A stretch of 64,000 bases of DNA from Tessaracoccus sp. MC1679 (lineage in GTDB: Bacteria > Actinomycetota > Actinomycetes > Propionibacteriales > Propionibacteriaceae), in assembly GCF_014164775.1 (NCBI RefSeq), contig NZ_JACJGB010000004.1, positions 124,001 through 188,000 of the forward strand. Reading direction: 5' to 3'. The position numbers and the translations under genes are program-made. Numbering within the stretch: position 1 is the stretch's first letter; the number at the start of each line of letters is the position of its first letter. A model generated the notes under the pieces. That model saw nothing but the letters and a program-made list of their open reading frames with translations, searched no databases and had not been told where the DNA came from. Of the stretch, positions 7,408-15,985 are shown piece by piece.

Positions 7408-8964
7408 TCAGGCCGGCAACGCCGCGGCCGAGGTGCTGGTGGTGGTCATTCGTCGCATCAGCGTTTCCTGGTCGGCGTCCGATGCCGCCAGGTCGCCGGT
7501 GATCCGGCCCTCGCAGATGGTGTAGATGCGGTCACAGATGCCGAGCAGTTCCGGCAGCTCAGAGGAGATCACCACAACGCCCTTGCCCGAATCGGCGAGT
7601 GCATGGATGAGCTTGTAGATCTCGTACTTGGCGCCGACGTCGATGCCGCGCGTGGGCTCGTCGAGGATCAGCAGCTTCGGATCGGGGTACATCCACTTGG
7701 CGAGCACGACCTTCTGCTGGTTGCCGCCGGAAAGGGTGGCCACGCCGACGTCCACGCTGGGCGCCTTGATGCGCAGGTCCTTCCGGTACTTCTCGGCGAC
7801 GGCGGACTCCTTGCGCGGGTTGAGCAGGAACCGCGTCACGATGTCCTTGAGGTTGGCCGACACGATCGTGGACTTGATGTCGTCGATGAGGTTCAAGCCC
7901 AACGTCTTGCGGTCCTCGGTCACGTAGGCGATGCCCTGCTCGATGGCCCGCGCGACGGTGTGGGTCTCGATCCGCTGCCCGGCCAGGTGCATCTCGCCGG
8001 AGAGCCACCGGCCGTAGGAGCGCCCGAAGATGGAGCGGGCGAGCTCGGTGCGTCCAGCGCCCATCAGCCCCGCGAATCCCACCACCTCGCCGGCGCGGAC
8101 GGTGAACGCCGCATCCTTGCTGACCAGGCGCCCGGGGATGGACGGGTGTTCGACGTTCCAGCCGGAGACCTCGAACAGCACATCCCCGACGTGCGGGGTG
8201 CGCGCGGGATAGCGGTTTTCGATGGATCGGCCCACCATGGCGCGGATGATGCGGTCCTCGTCGACCTCCCCGGCCACGACGTCGTAGGTTTCAACCGTGC
8301 GGCCGTCGCGGATGACGGTCACCGCGTCGGAGACCGCGGCGATCTCGTTGAGCTTGTGGGAGATCATGATCTGGGTGATGCCCTTGGCCTTCAGGCCACG
8401 CATCAGGTCCAGCAGGTTGCGGGAGTCGTCCTCGTTGAGGGCGGAGGTGGGCTCGTCGAGGATGAGCAGCTTGACGTTCTTGGCCAGGGCCTTGGCGATC
8501 TCGATCAGCTGCTGCTGGCCCACGCCGAGTGTCTTGATCGGGGTGTCGGGGTCGATTTCCAGGCCGACGCGGGCCAGCAGGTCAAGCGCCTTGAGCCGGG
8601 CGGCCTGCCAGTCGATCAGCATCCCGGAGACCACTTCGGAGCCGAGGAAGAGGTTCTCCGTCACCGACAGCTCTGGGATGAGAGCCAGTTCCTGGTGGAT
8701 GATGACGATGCCGCGCTCCTCGGAGGCCTTGATGCCGCCGAAACGCACCACCTCGCCCTCAAACTCGATGTCGCCGTCGTAGGTGCCGTGGGGGTAGACG
8801 CCCGAGAGCACCTTCATGAGGGTGGACTTGCCCGCCCCGTTCTCCCCGCAGATGGCGTGAATGTCGCCGCGGCGCACATTCATGGTGACGCCGTCGAGGG
8901 CCTTGACCCCTGGGAACTCCTTGGTGATGCTGCGCATCGCAAGTATCACGTGACCGTCAACCAT
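7408..8964 (-). CDS. mmsA: Multiple monosaccharide ABC transporter ATP-binding protein
   Basis: A 518-residue double-cassette ATPase of the RbsA/GguA type. The first cassette has Walker A GENGAGKST and Walker B LLILDEPTSALNEDDS. The second has the signature LSGGNQQKVVLAKWM and Walker B LLILDEPTRGIDVGAK, with the usual weaker Walker A. It powers the MmsB channel. The ATG at 8964 (MVDGHVILAM) has a GAAGGAGA ribosome site; the open frame further upstream is not supported. First gene of the operon, divergent from the ROK regulator. Confidence 0.9.
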   Translation of the reverse strand: MVDGHVILAMRSITKEFPGVKALDGVTMNVRRGDIHAICGENGAGKSTLMKVLSGVYPHGTYDGDIEFEGEVVRFGGIKASEERGIVIIHQELALIPELSVTENLFLGSEVVSGMLIDWQAARLKALDLLARVGLEIDPDTPIKTLGVGQQQLIEIAKALAKNVKLLILDEPTSALNEDDSRNLLDLMRGLKAKGITQIMISHKLNEIAAVSDAVTVIRDGRTVETYDVVAGEVDEDRIIRAMVGRSIENRYPARTPHVGDVLFEVSGWNVEHPSIPGRLVSKDAAFTVRAGEVVGFAGLMGAGRTELARSIFGRSYGRWLSGEMHLAGQRIETHTVARAIEQGIAYVTEDRKTLGLNLIDDIKSTIVSANLKDIVTRFLLNPRKESAVAEKYRKDLRIKAPSVDVGVATLSGGNQQKVVLAKWMYPDPKLLILDEPTRGIDVGAKYEIYKLIHALADSGKGVVVISSELPELLGICDRIYTICEGRITGDLAASDADQETLMRRMTTTSTSAAALPA

Positions 8965-9029
8965 GCGTATCCGTGTCTCCTTCGACTCCGGCCTGTGACC
9001 ATTCGCTGCCACCGTGCCCCGATGGATAG

Positions 9030-9091
9030 AACGTACGACCGCAGGACCCTTGGCGTCAACTCTTAAAGTCAAGCGTTATCAAAATGTTATC
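9030..9091 (-). promoter_or_regulatory. Putative mmsA promoter and GTTATC direct-repeat operator
   Basis: In the 258-base divergent gap there is a rare AT-rich patch with two GTTATC copies 11 bases apart (9075-9080 and 9086-9091). Just downstream in the mmsA direction lie TTGACG (9059-9054) and TACGTT (9035-9030) with an 18-base spacer, a reasonable -35/-10 pair. One helical turn between the GTTATC copies suggests a regulator site; the ROK or LacI protein of the facing operon is the natural candidate. Confidence 0.45.
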
Positions 9092-9222
9092 TTGCAATCG
9101 ATACCACCGGGTGTGACTAGGCCCTTTCGTGGAACCGGGCGTCTCCGTGGCGCTGGGCAGCTTGGGTTTGGGAACAAAACGTAAGGGCGACACCATTCGG
9201 GGTACTGCGGTAGCCTTCAAGC

Positions 9223-10395
9223 GTGAACAGGGTTGTCGGCGCGCCGGGCTCACAGCCTTCGCTGCGCGAGGCCAACAGCGCGCGCATCGTTGAAGCAGTG
9301 AAGGCGTACGGGCGCATCACGCAGGTGGAACTGGCCAGCGCCACCGGGTTGTCCGCTGCCACCGTGTCCAACATCGTCAAGCAGCTGCTCGAGCAGGGCG
9401 TGGTGGAGACCAGCGCCACCACACGCTCCGGTCGCCGGGCCCAGCTGGTCTCGCTCAGGCCCTCGTCCGCCCTGGCCGTGGGCATGCACATCGGCCGGAG
9501 GTCCCTGGATCTCGTCCTCGCGGACGCCACACTGGAGGTGGTCGCCTCGACGAGGATGCCCCTGCCGGCAGATCACCGGTCAGACACCACCCTGGACAGG
9601 GCGGCGCTGCTGGTGGCCGACCTCGCGGACCAGGTGGGGGCGGACATGGAGCAGATCGGGGGAGTGGGCCTGGCGCTGCCCTCCAGCGTGGGTCGCGGTG
9701 GCCGCACCGGCGCGTTCCAGCTGCCCGGCTGGGAGGAGCTCGACGTCGACGAGCTGTCCGCCAGGATCCAGCGCAGGGTGCTGGTGGTCAAGGAGGCCGA
9801 CGCCGGGGCGTTGGCGGAATCGCGGCTCGGCGCCCTGCGCGGCGTCGAGGGCGCTCTCTATGTGCACGCCTCGCACACCACCGAGTCAAGCTTGGTCCTG
9901 CGCGGAGTGGTGCATGGTGGATTCAGAGCTGGCGCCGGCGCACTCGGGCATGTACGGGTGGATGCGGCCGGCCAGATCTGCCGCTGCGGAGCGCGGGGCT
10001 GCCTCAACACCGTCGTGTCCGGGGAGGCGCTGGCAGAGCTGGTGCGGCTCAGCCATGGACCCATGGATCTGCGCTCCATCGTCAAGGCGGCGCGCGACGG
10101 TGACCCGGGCTGTCGCCAGGTGGTCGCGGACGCCGGAAGCGTCATCGGAACGGCGCTCGCGGACCTCGCCACCGTCGTCGCGCCGGAACGGATCACCTGG
10201 GGCGGCGAGTTGGCGACGGTGGGGGAGGCCTTCGTCGGACCGCTGCGCGACGCGATGCGGAGCCGCCCGTTGCTGCCGCCCGTCGAGGAGCTCCTGGCGG
10301 AGCCTGCGTTCCCCGTCGACGGGTGCGCCCGGGGTGCGCTGGTGGCCATTCACGATCTGATCAACGCCGCGCCGGCCGGATCGGTGGAAGGATGA
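9223..10395 (+). CDS. ROK-family transcriptional regulator (NagC/XylR type)
   Basis: A 390-residue protein with an N-terminal winged helix (ANSARIVEAVKAYGRITQVELASATGLSAATVSNIVKQLL, about residues 14-55, given here in part as a description of the helix-turn-helix region) and a ROK sugar-kinase-like domain. The ROK zinc motif CRCGARGCLNT is present, as is a GAGALGHVRVD stretch resembling the ROK signature. The catalytic kinase role is not expected. The GTG at 9223 has a TAGCCT box six bases upstream, so it is probably leaderless. It faces mmsA and is first in an operon with an ABC ATPase and a LacI gene, so control of sugar uptake is the likely job. Confidence 0.87.
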   Translation: MNRVVGAPGSQPSLREANSARIVEAVKAYGRITQVELASATGLSAATVSNIVKQLLEQGVVETSATTRSGRRAQLVSLRPSSALAVGMHIGRRSLDLVLADATLEVVASTRMPLPADHRSDTTLDRAALLVADLADQVGADMEQIGGVGLALPSSVGRGGRTGAFQLPGWEELDVDELSARIQRRVLVVKEADAGALAESRLGALRGVEGALYVHASHTTESSLVLRGVVHGGFRAGAGALGHVRVDAAGQICRCGARGCLNTVVSGEALAELVRLSHGPMDLRSIVKAARDGDPGCRQVVADAGSVIGTALADLATVVAPERITWGGELATVGEAFVGPLRDAMRSRPLLPPVEELLAEPAFPVDGCARGALVAIHDLINAAPAGSVEG

Positions 10396-11153
10396 CAGGC
10401 ATGGACGCCCGCCCCCCGCTCCTCGAGCTGCGCTCGGTCAGCAAGCACTTCGGCGGGGTGCTGGCACTGGTGGACGTGGACCTGACGGTGCGGGCCGGCG
10501 AAGTGGTTGCGCTCGTCGGAGACAACGCCGCTGGAAAGTCCACCCTGGCACGGATGATCTCCGGGGTCCACCAACCCGACGCGGGGCAGATCCTCCTCGG
10601 GGGCATCGAGGTGACCATCGCCTCGGCCCAGGCGGCATTCGCCATGGGTGTCGCGGCGGTGTTCCAGGAGTTCGCGCTCGCCGAGAATCTGGACGTCACC
10701 TCGAACATCTTCCTGGGGCGAGAGCTCAGCTCCGGTGGGCTGCTGGATGTCGACCGGATGGACGACCTCGCGCGGTCCTACCTCGCCCAGCTCAACGCCC
10801 GCATCCCAGATCTGCGCACTCCGCTCGTGCAGCTCTCGGCCGGCCAGCGGCAGAGCGTCGCCATCGCCCGCACTCTGGTGCGGCAGCCGCGGTTGGTGGT
10901 GCTCGACGAGCCGACGGCCTCGCTGTCGGTGGCCCAGACGGCGGAGGTGCTCAGCTACGTCGAACGGCTGCGCGACATGGGGCTGGGGGTCATCCTGATC
11001 AGCCACAACCTCTATGACGTGCGGGCCGTCGCAGACCGGATCGAGGTCCTCCGGCATGGGCGCAACAACGGCTCGTTCGACGCCGGGACCGCCAGCTACG
11101 AGGAAGTCCTCTCCGCGATCACGGGCGCGACGAGGCGGCGGGTGTCGCGGTGA
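10392..11153 (+). CDS. Orphan single-domain sugar ABC transporter ATPase (FrcA-like)
   Basis: A 253-residue single nucleotide-binding domain of the sugar CUT2 class: Walker A GDNAAGKST, Q-loop near AAVFQEFALAENLDV, signature LSAGQRQSVAIAR, Walker B LVVLDEPTASLS and switch His in LISHNLYDV. All motifs look intact. Its ATG overlaps the ROK stop by four bases (ATGA). There is no permease or binding protein beside it, so it either works with the adjacent MmsB/ChvE system, works with a distant permease, or has become a regulatory ATPase. Which of these applies is not decidable from sequence. Confidence 0.82.
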   Translation: MTGMDARPPLLELRSVSKHFGGVLALVDVDLTVRAGEVVALVGDNAAGKSTLARMISGVHQPDAGQILLGGIEVTIASAQAAFAMGVAAVFQEFALAENLDVTSNIFLGRELSSGGLLDVDRMDDLARSYLAQLNARIPDLRTPLVQLSAGQRQSVAIARTLVRQPRLVVLDEPTASLSVAQTAEVLSYVERLRDMGLGVILISHNLYDVRAVADRIEVLRHGRNNGSFDAGTASYEEVLSAITGATRRRVSR

Positions 11154-12169
11154 GGGATGGCAGGGTGGCACGCCCCACCATGAAGGACGTCGCGGCCATT
11201 GCCGGCGTGGCCGTCACCACCGTCTCGCGGGTGATCAACCGGGATCCGAAGGTGGCCGAGGAGACTCGGGCACGGGTGTTGGCCGCCATCTCCGAACTCC
11301 ACTACCAGCCGGACCTTCACGCCGGAAACCTGCGCCGTCGCGGCCGTACCAACACACTCGGGCTCCTGGTGGGCAACGTCGCCAACCCCTTCTCTGCCTC
11401 CCTGCATCGCGCCGTCGAGGACGTGGCACGCCCTCACCACGTGGCTGTCTTCGCCTCGAGCCTCGACGACGATTCCACCCGTGAGCGCGAGGCCGTCGAG
11501 GCGTTCCTGCGGCGCAGGGTCGACGGTCTCATCCTCACCACCATCGGCCGGGACCACTCCTACCTCGCCCGCGAGATGGACCGAGGGACCCCTGTCGTGT
11601 TCGTGGACCGCAGGCCCTCGGGTGTGGTGGCCGACACCGTGCTGTCGGACAACTACGCCGGCGCGAGGGTGGCGGTGGCACACCTCGCCGACCATGGCCA
11701 TACACGCATCGCATTTCTGGGCGACAGCGAAGAGATCTTCACGGCCCGTGAACGGCGCCGAGGGTACCTCGACGAATGCCGCGACAGAGGGTTGCGGGTG
11801 GGACCCGGCCTGGTGGTGGGCGGCCTGGGCGACGAAGTGGCCGCCGCCAGAGCGGTGGCCGGCCTGTTGGCGTCGGCGGATCCGCCCACGGCGTTGTTCA
11901 CCGCCCAGAACCTCATCACCATCGGCGCCGTCGAGGCGCTGAGCGCCGCGCAGAAGCTTGCGGCGGTGGGGCTGGTGGGATTCGACGACATCCCCATGGC
12001 GGCCTACCTGGCGGTGCCTGTGACGGTGGTGGCTCAGGATCCCAGCCTGATCGGACGCACGGCCGCCGAGCTGGTGTTCGGGAGGCTCGACGGGGACACC
12101 TCGGAGCCCCGGGAGATCGTGGTTCCCACCACACTCGTGCAGCGTGGCTCCGGAGAGGTGGCGCTCTAG
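11150..12169 (+). CDS. LacI-family transcriptional regulator
   Basis: A 339-residue regulator with the LacI HTH (TMKDVAAIAGVAVTTVSRVI) and hinge region at residues about 9-65, then a periplasmic-binding-like effector domain (LGLLVGNVANPFSASLHRAVED through VGLVGFDDIPMAAYL, both abbreviated). The GTG start at 11150 overlaps the preceding stop by four bases; GTG 11165 or ATG 11180 are alternative starts. It probably responds to a sugar carried by the neighbouring transporter. Confidence 0.88.
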   Translation: MRDGRVARPTMKDVAAIAGVAVTTVSRVINRDPKVAEETRARVLAAISELHYQPDLHAGNLRRRGRTNTLGLLVGNVANPFSASLHRAVEDVARPHHVAVFASSLDDDSTREREAVEAFLRRRVDGLILTTIGRDHSYLAREMDRGTPVVFVDRRPSGVVADTVLSDNYAGARVAVAHLADHGHTRIAFLGDSEEIFTARERRRGYLDECRDRGLRVGPGLVVGGLGDEVAAARAVAGLLASADPPTALFTAQNLITIGAVEALSAAQKLAAVGLVGFDDIPMAAYLAVPVTVVAQDPSLIGRTAAELVFGRLDGDTSEPREIVVPTTLVQRGSGEVAL

Positions 12170-12180
12170 CGTCTACTGGG

Positions 12181-12477
12181 TCACTTGGCCACGAACGAGG
12201 GGAGGAGTCCGTCCATGACCAGCCTCATCCCGAGACCGTGCGCCACGATGACGCCGATTCCAGCGGTGACGGCCACCAGCACGACGGCGAAGCAGAGATA
12301 GGCCACCACCCTGGCTGCCGGGTGCGGGACGTGATCAGTGGCGTCCGCGTCACCGCCCACCCCATAGGAGAGCGCACGGATACCGAGGGCGAAGATGGCA
12401 GGCAGGCCGGCCCCCAGGAGCAGACCCACCCACAGCACGTTCCAGGCGCCGCCCAGCGCCAGCCACAGGGTGTTCAT
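12181..12477 (-). CDS. Small membrane protein coupled to pit
   Basis: This 98-residue protein has two or three hydrophobic helices (WLALGGAWNVLWVGLLLGAG and VVAYLCFAVVLVAVTAGIGV are the clearest). It starts at an ATG overlapping the pit stop by four bases, so it is translationally coupled to the phosphate transporter. Small membrane proteins of this kind commonly accompany pit in actinobacteria. No known enzymatic motif is present. An accessory role in phosphate transport is inferred from position only. Confidence 0.68.
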   Translation of the reverse strand: MNTLWLALGGAWNVLWVGLLLGAGLPAIFALGIRALSYGVGGDADATDHVPHPAARVVAYLCFAVVLVAVTAGIGVIVAHGLGMRLVMDGLLPSFVAK

Positions 12478-13718
12478 GCGTTCGTTCCCTCCCGGTCCGG
12501 ATCCTTGGTGTGGCTGGGCAGTACCCGGTCCGTCACCTGCTCCACCCACTCGTCATTGACGTTGCTGTGGTCCACCATCGAGCGGCGCGACCGGTGGTAC
12601 ATCCAGGCCGATGAAGCGAGCAGGACAAGGAAGACGACGATGGCCCCGGCGAGGCCTCCGATGGTGTGACCGATCAGCCACATCAGCGCCCCCACCAGCC
12701 CCGCCGAGGGCAGCGTGATCAGCCAGGCGATCCCCATCCGGCCGGCGATCCGCCAGTTGACGGTGGCGCCCTTCTTGCCGATGCCGGTACCGAGTATGGA
12801 TCCGGTGGCGACGTGCGTGGTGGACAGGGCGAAGCCGAGATGACTGGAGACGAGGATGACCGCCGCCGACGAGGACTCCGCCGCCATGCCCTGGGGTGAC
12901 TCGATCTCCACCAGGCCCTTTCCCAGGGTGCGGATGATCCGCCAGCCGCCCAGATAGGTGCCCAGCGCGATGGCGAGCGCACAGCTCAGCTTCACCCAGA
13001 AGGGCACTGCCTCCAGATCCGTCCAGGTCCCGGTGGCGATGAGTGCCAGGGTGATGACGCCCATCGTCTTCTGGGCGTCGTTGGTGCCGTGGGCGAGAGA
13101 GACCAGGGACGCGGAGCCGATCTGGCCCCAGCGGAAGCCGGACTCGCGGTACTTCGCAGCCACGCCGCGCGTGATCCTGAACACCAACCAGGTGCCGACA
13201 GTGGCCACGATCACCGCGACCACCGGCGACATCAGGGCCGGCAACACCACCTTGCCGATCACCCCGTCGAGCTTGGTCCCGTCCCCGGTCCACTTGACCC
13301 CCTGGACGCCTAGTCCGGCCATGGTGGCACCGACGAGGCCACCGAACAGGGCGTGTGAGGAACTCGAGGGAAGGCTGAATAGCCAGGTGAGGAGGTTCCA
13401 CACGATGGCGCCGACGAGGCCTGAGAGGATGATCAGAAGGAGGGCTAGGCCCCCGTCGGCGATGAGCTCCGGCCTGGGTGCGCCGGTCTTGTCCTGGATG
13501 TTGACCACAGCGTTGGTGACCGTCAGTGCGACCTCGACCGAGAGGAATGCGCCCACCAGGTTCAGGACGGCCGACAGGGCGACGGCCGTTTTCGGCTTGA
13601 GGGCACCGGTTGCGATCGAGGTGGCCATGGCGTTTCCCGTGTCATGGAAACCATTGGTGAAGTCGAAGACCAGAGCGGTCACGACGACGAGCGTTAACAC
13701 GATTAACTCGGGTGGCAC
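12474..13718 (-). CDS. pit: Low-affinity inorganic phosphate transporter, PiT family
   Basis: A 414-residue integral membrane protein with both PiT signature repeats: FDFTNGFHDTGNAMATSIAT near the N-terminus and SLAHGTNDAQKTMGVITLA in the second half. The signature repeats bear the ion/phosphate-binding residues. About ten membrane helices. The GTG at 13718 is the only sensible start. It carries a PHO-box-like direct repeat upstream, unusual for a transporter often thought constitutive, and is followed by a coupled small membrane protein. Confidence 0.92.
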   Translation of the reverse strand: MPPELIVLTLVVVTALVFDFTNGFHDTGNAMATSIATGALKPKTAVALSAVLNLVGAFLSVEVALTVTNAVVNIQDKTGAPRPELIADGGLALLLIILSGLVGAIVWNLLTWLFSLPSSSSHALFGGLVGATMAGLGVQGVKWTGDGTKLDGVIGKVVLPALMSPVVAVIVATVGTWLVFRITRGVAAKYRESGFRWGQIGSASLVSLAHGTNDAQKTMGVITLALIATGTWTDLEAVPFWVKLSCALAIALGTYLGGWRIIRTLGKGLVEIESPQGMAAESSSAAVILVSSHLGFALSTTHVATGSILGTGIGKKGATVNWRIAGRMGIAWLITLPSAGLVGALMWLIGHTIGGLAGAIVVFLVLLASSAWMYHRSRRSMVDHSNVNDEWVEQVTDRVLPSHTKDPDREGTNA

Positions 13719-13773
13719 GTGCCCAGTCTGCTACGCCGCGGCTCCTCCCGCGCAATCGGGGCATGTGAGCGAG

Positions 13774-13820
13774 CCTGAGGTTCATTTTTGACGCCTCCAG
13801 ATGAACCTCAGGTGAATTCC
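13774..13820 (-). promoter_or_regulatory. PHO-box-like direct repeat with inverted copy upstream of pit
   Basis: Reading the minus strand, ATTCACCTGAG (13817-13807) is followed directly by GTTCATCTGGA (13806-13796), two 11-base units matching the GTTCAYC-type direct repeats bound by actinobacterial PhoP. The core also forms a perfect 12-base inverted repeat, CCTGAGGTTCAT (13774-13785) against 13801-13812. It sits in the gap between divergent pit and the YgjP-like gene. Confidence 0.6.
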
Positions 13821-13873
13821 CGGGGCCGCATGGCTGAATCTCTTCGTCGGTGGCCCGTCGTAGCATGACGCCC

Positions 13874-14569
13874 ATGCCCAGACGCGCCCAACCCTCTTCC
13901 CGGCTCCGTGTGGCCGGCATCGAAACCACGGTGACGTACAAGCCCATCAAGACAATCCGGGTGCGGGTCCTTCCCCCGGACGCCCGGGTGGCCGTCTCGG
14001 CGCCCGTGGGGGTGTCGGAGGAGGCCGTTGAGGACTTCGTGCGGCGGCACAGCGCGTGGATCGTCGACGCGCAGGCACGGGTCAGGATGGCCGCGCCGGT
14101 GGCCGAGCCGCTTGTCGATGGCGGACGGGCCCGGGTCTGGGGGAGGTGGCATGAGCTGCGGACCGTGCCCGGGGTCACAGCCGGGGCCACGCTTGAGGCG
14201 GGAAGTGTTCTGCTCGGAGGGTCGGACGAGGAGGCCCGACGGCGCGGCCTCGAAGGGCTGTACCGGCGCGAGCTCGAGGCGGCGCTTCCAGGGCTCCGAG
14301 CCGAGTGGGAACCAAGGGTGGGCAGGTCCCCCTCGCTCATCCGTCTGCGGAGGATGACCACCAGATGGGGCACCTGCAACACGCGCAGCGCCGCGATCAC
14401 CCTCAACGTCGCCCTCGCGGAGCATCCGCCGTCAGCGCTCGAGTATGTGCTGGTACACGAACTCGTCCACCTCCACGAGCGCGGACATGGGCCCGGGTTC
14501 GTCGCCTGGATGGACCGTCTCATCCCCGACTGGAGAGTCCGGCGGCGGTCGCTCCACGGCCGCGCTTGA
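13874..14569 (+). CDS. YgjP/SprT-like zinc metallopeptidase (DUF45)
   Basis: This 231-residue protein has the metallopeptidase motif HELVHLHERGHGPGF near residue 195 and the family strand RRMTTRWGTCNTRSAAITLN just before it. Substrates of this family are poorly defined. The ATG at 13874 has a TAGCAT box seven bases upstream, fitting a leaderless start; ATG 13865 or GTG 13850 are in-frame alternatives. It is divergent from pit. Confidence 0.8.
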   Translation: MPRRAQPSSRLRVAGIETTVTYKPIKTIRVRVLPPDARVAVSAPVGVSEEAVEDFVRRHSAWIVDAQARVRMAAPVAEPLVDGGRARVWGRWHELRTVPGVTAGATLEAGSVLLGGSDEEARRRGLEGLYRRELEAALPGLRAEWEPRVGRSPSLIRLRRMTTRWGTCNTRSAAITLNVALAEHPPSALEYVLVHELVHLHERGHGPGFVAWMDRLIPDWRVRRRSLHGRA

Positions 14570-14738
14570 CCGGACAGGGAGTGCAACCGGAGCACCGGTC
14601 CCATGCGTAGGGAGGGTATGGATCGAGGAAAGGACCACCATGACCCGCTGCGCCCCTGAGGGTGTCATGTCCAGGCGTGACCTGGGGGGAGACTATGCTA
14701 CCCGTGACGTGTTCGATCTTCCCCCTGCGAGGTGCACC

Positions 14739-15884
14739 GTGTTCAGCCCATCTGGCGCCCGGCGGGTCGCCGTCGGCATGATCGCCGCCGTGGCCCTGCT
14801 GTTGGCCGGTTGCGCACCCGGGGCGGTCTCTCCGGACGCCACACCACTCCCGGCGCCGAGCAGCCCCGTGGCCGAGCCCGTCCCGGCAACCCCGTCGGCG
14901 CCGGCACCCAGCCCGTCATTCTCGCCGGATCCGGTGCCCTCCATCACTGAACCGCCCACGCAGGAGACGGCCCCCCCGGCACCCCCGCCGCCCCCGGCAC
15001 TGCTTGAGCTCAGCGACGAGGGCGACGATGTGCGTGACCTGCAGCACCGCCTTCTGCAGCTTGACTGGTTCTCCGGCAAGATCACGGGGGTCTACGCCGA
15101 GGACACCAGGCTCGCCATCGAGGGTTTCCAGGCCAAGCGCGGCATCCCCGTGACCGGTGCGGTGGATCAGGTGACGCTGGACAGACTTCATTCCATGACG
15201 CGCGAACCCACCCGGGACGAGATGTACAACGTGCTGACCCCCGGCCCCGCGATCTACGCCCAAGGCAGCAAGGGTGACGGCGTCAAGGACCTGCAGGCCA
15301 GGCTGAAGCAGATCGGCTGGTACTCGCCCAAGATCGACGGCATCTTCGGCGCGCAGACCCTGGAGGCGGTGAAGGGCTTCCAGGCCAAGCGCCAGATCCC
15401 CGTCACTGGGGAAGTGGATCAGCGCACCAAGGACCGGTTGTACGGCATGACCCGCAAGCCCACCGCGGACGAACTCAACAACGTGGTCCGCGCTGCAACG
15501 CCTTCGACGATGACGCTGGACGATCGCTGCCTGACCGGGCGCGTCATCTGCATCTCCAAGGCGCAGCGCCGCCTGGCGTGGGTGATCGACGGAACCATCG
15601 TCGACACCATGTCCGTGCGCTTCGGCTCAGAGCTGACTCCCACCCGCAACGGCGTCTTCTCGGTCTACTGGAAGTCGAAGAACCACGTCTCCAGCCTCTA
15701 CGACACACCCATGCCCTACGCCCTGTTCTTCAGCGGCGGCCAGGCGGTCCACTACTCGGCGGACTTCGCGCGCAACGGCTACAACGGAGCCTCGCACGGT
15801 TGTGTCAACGTCCGGGACAAGTCAGCCGTGGCGGCGCTGTTCGACGCCGCCCGCGTCGGTGACAAGGTGGTTGTCTACGCATGA
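14739..15884 (+). CDS. L,D-transpeptidase with two peptidoglycan-binding domains
   Basis: A 381-residue exported protein. A lipoprotein-type signal (VAVGMIAAVALLLAGC) is followed by a Pro/Ala/Ser-rich linker, two PG-binding-1 repeats (GDDVRDLQHRLLQLDWF and GDGVKDLQARLKQIGWY), and a YkuD catalytic domain with HYSADF...SHGCVNVRD bearing the catalytic Cys. It should form 3-3 cross-links or anchor proteins in peptidoglycan. The GTG at 14739 gives a normal signal peptide and has a GAGG site; an in-frame ATG at 14640 with a stronger GGAAAGG site would add 33 residues before the signal. The choice of start is therefore uncertain. Confidence 0.85.
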   Translation: MFSPSGARRVAVGMIAAVALLLAGCAPGAVSPDATPLPAPSSPVAEPVPATPSAPAPSPSFSPDPVPSITEPPTQETAPPAPPPPPALLELSDEGDDVRDLQHRLLQLDWFSGKITGVYAEDTRLAIEGFQAKRGIPVTGAVDQVTLDRLHSMTREPTRDEMYNVLTPGPAIYAQGSKGDGVKDLQARLKQIGWYSPKIDGIFGAQTLEAVKGFQAKRQIPVTGEVDQRTKDRLYGMTRKPTADELNNVVRAATPSTMTLDDRCLTGRVICISKAQRRLAWVIDGTIVDTMSVRFGSELTPTRNGVFSVYWKSKNHVSSLYDTPMPYALFFSGGQAVHYSADFARNGYNGASHGCVNVRDKSAVAALFDAARVGDKVVVYA

Positions 15885-15985
15885 GGGTAGCGACCGCGGT
15901 CGTTGCGGAGCAGGACCGTGGTCGCACCCCGGCCTTCCTATGGGCCTGTAGTCTTCCAGCCACGATCGACTGAGAGGCCGCGCAC

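Noticed and set aside
7240-9066. 608-residue plus-strand frame
   Set aside because: Antisense of mmsA; mmsA carries all ABC ATPase motifs.
14640-14739. ATG 14640 as the definite start of the L,D-transpeptidase
   Set aside because: The ribosome site is good, but it would place 45 residues before the signal peptide; GTG 14739 gives a normal lipoprotein signal. Kept as an alternative only.
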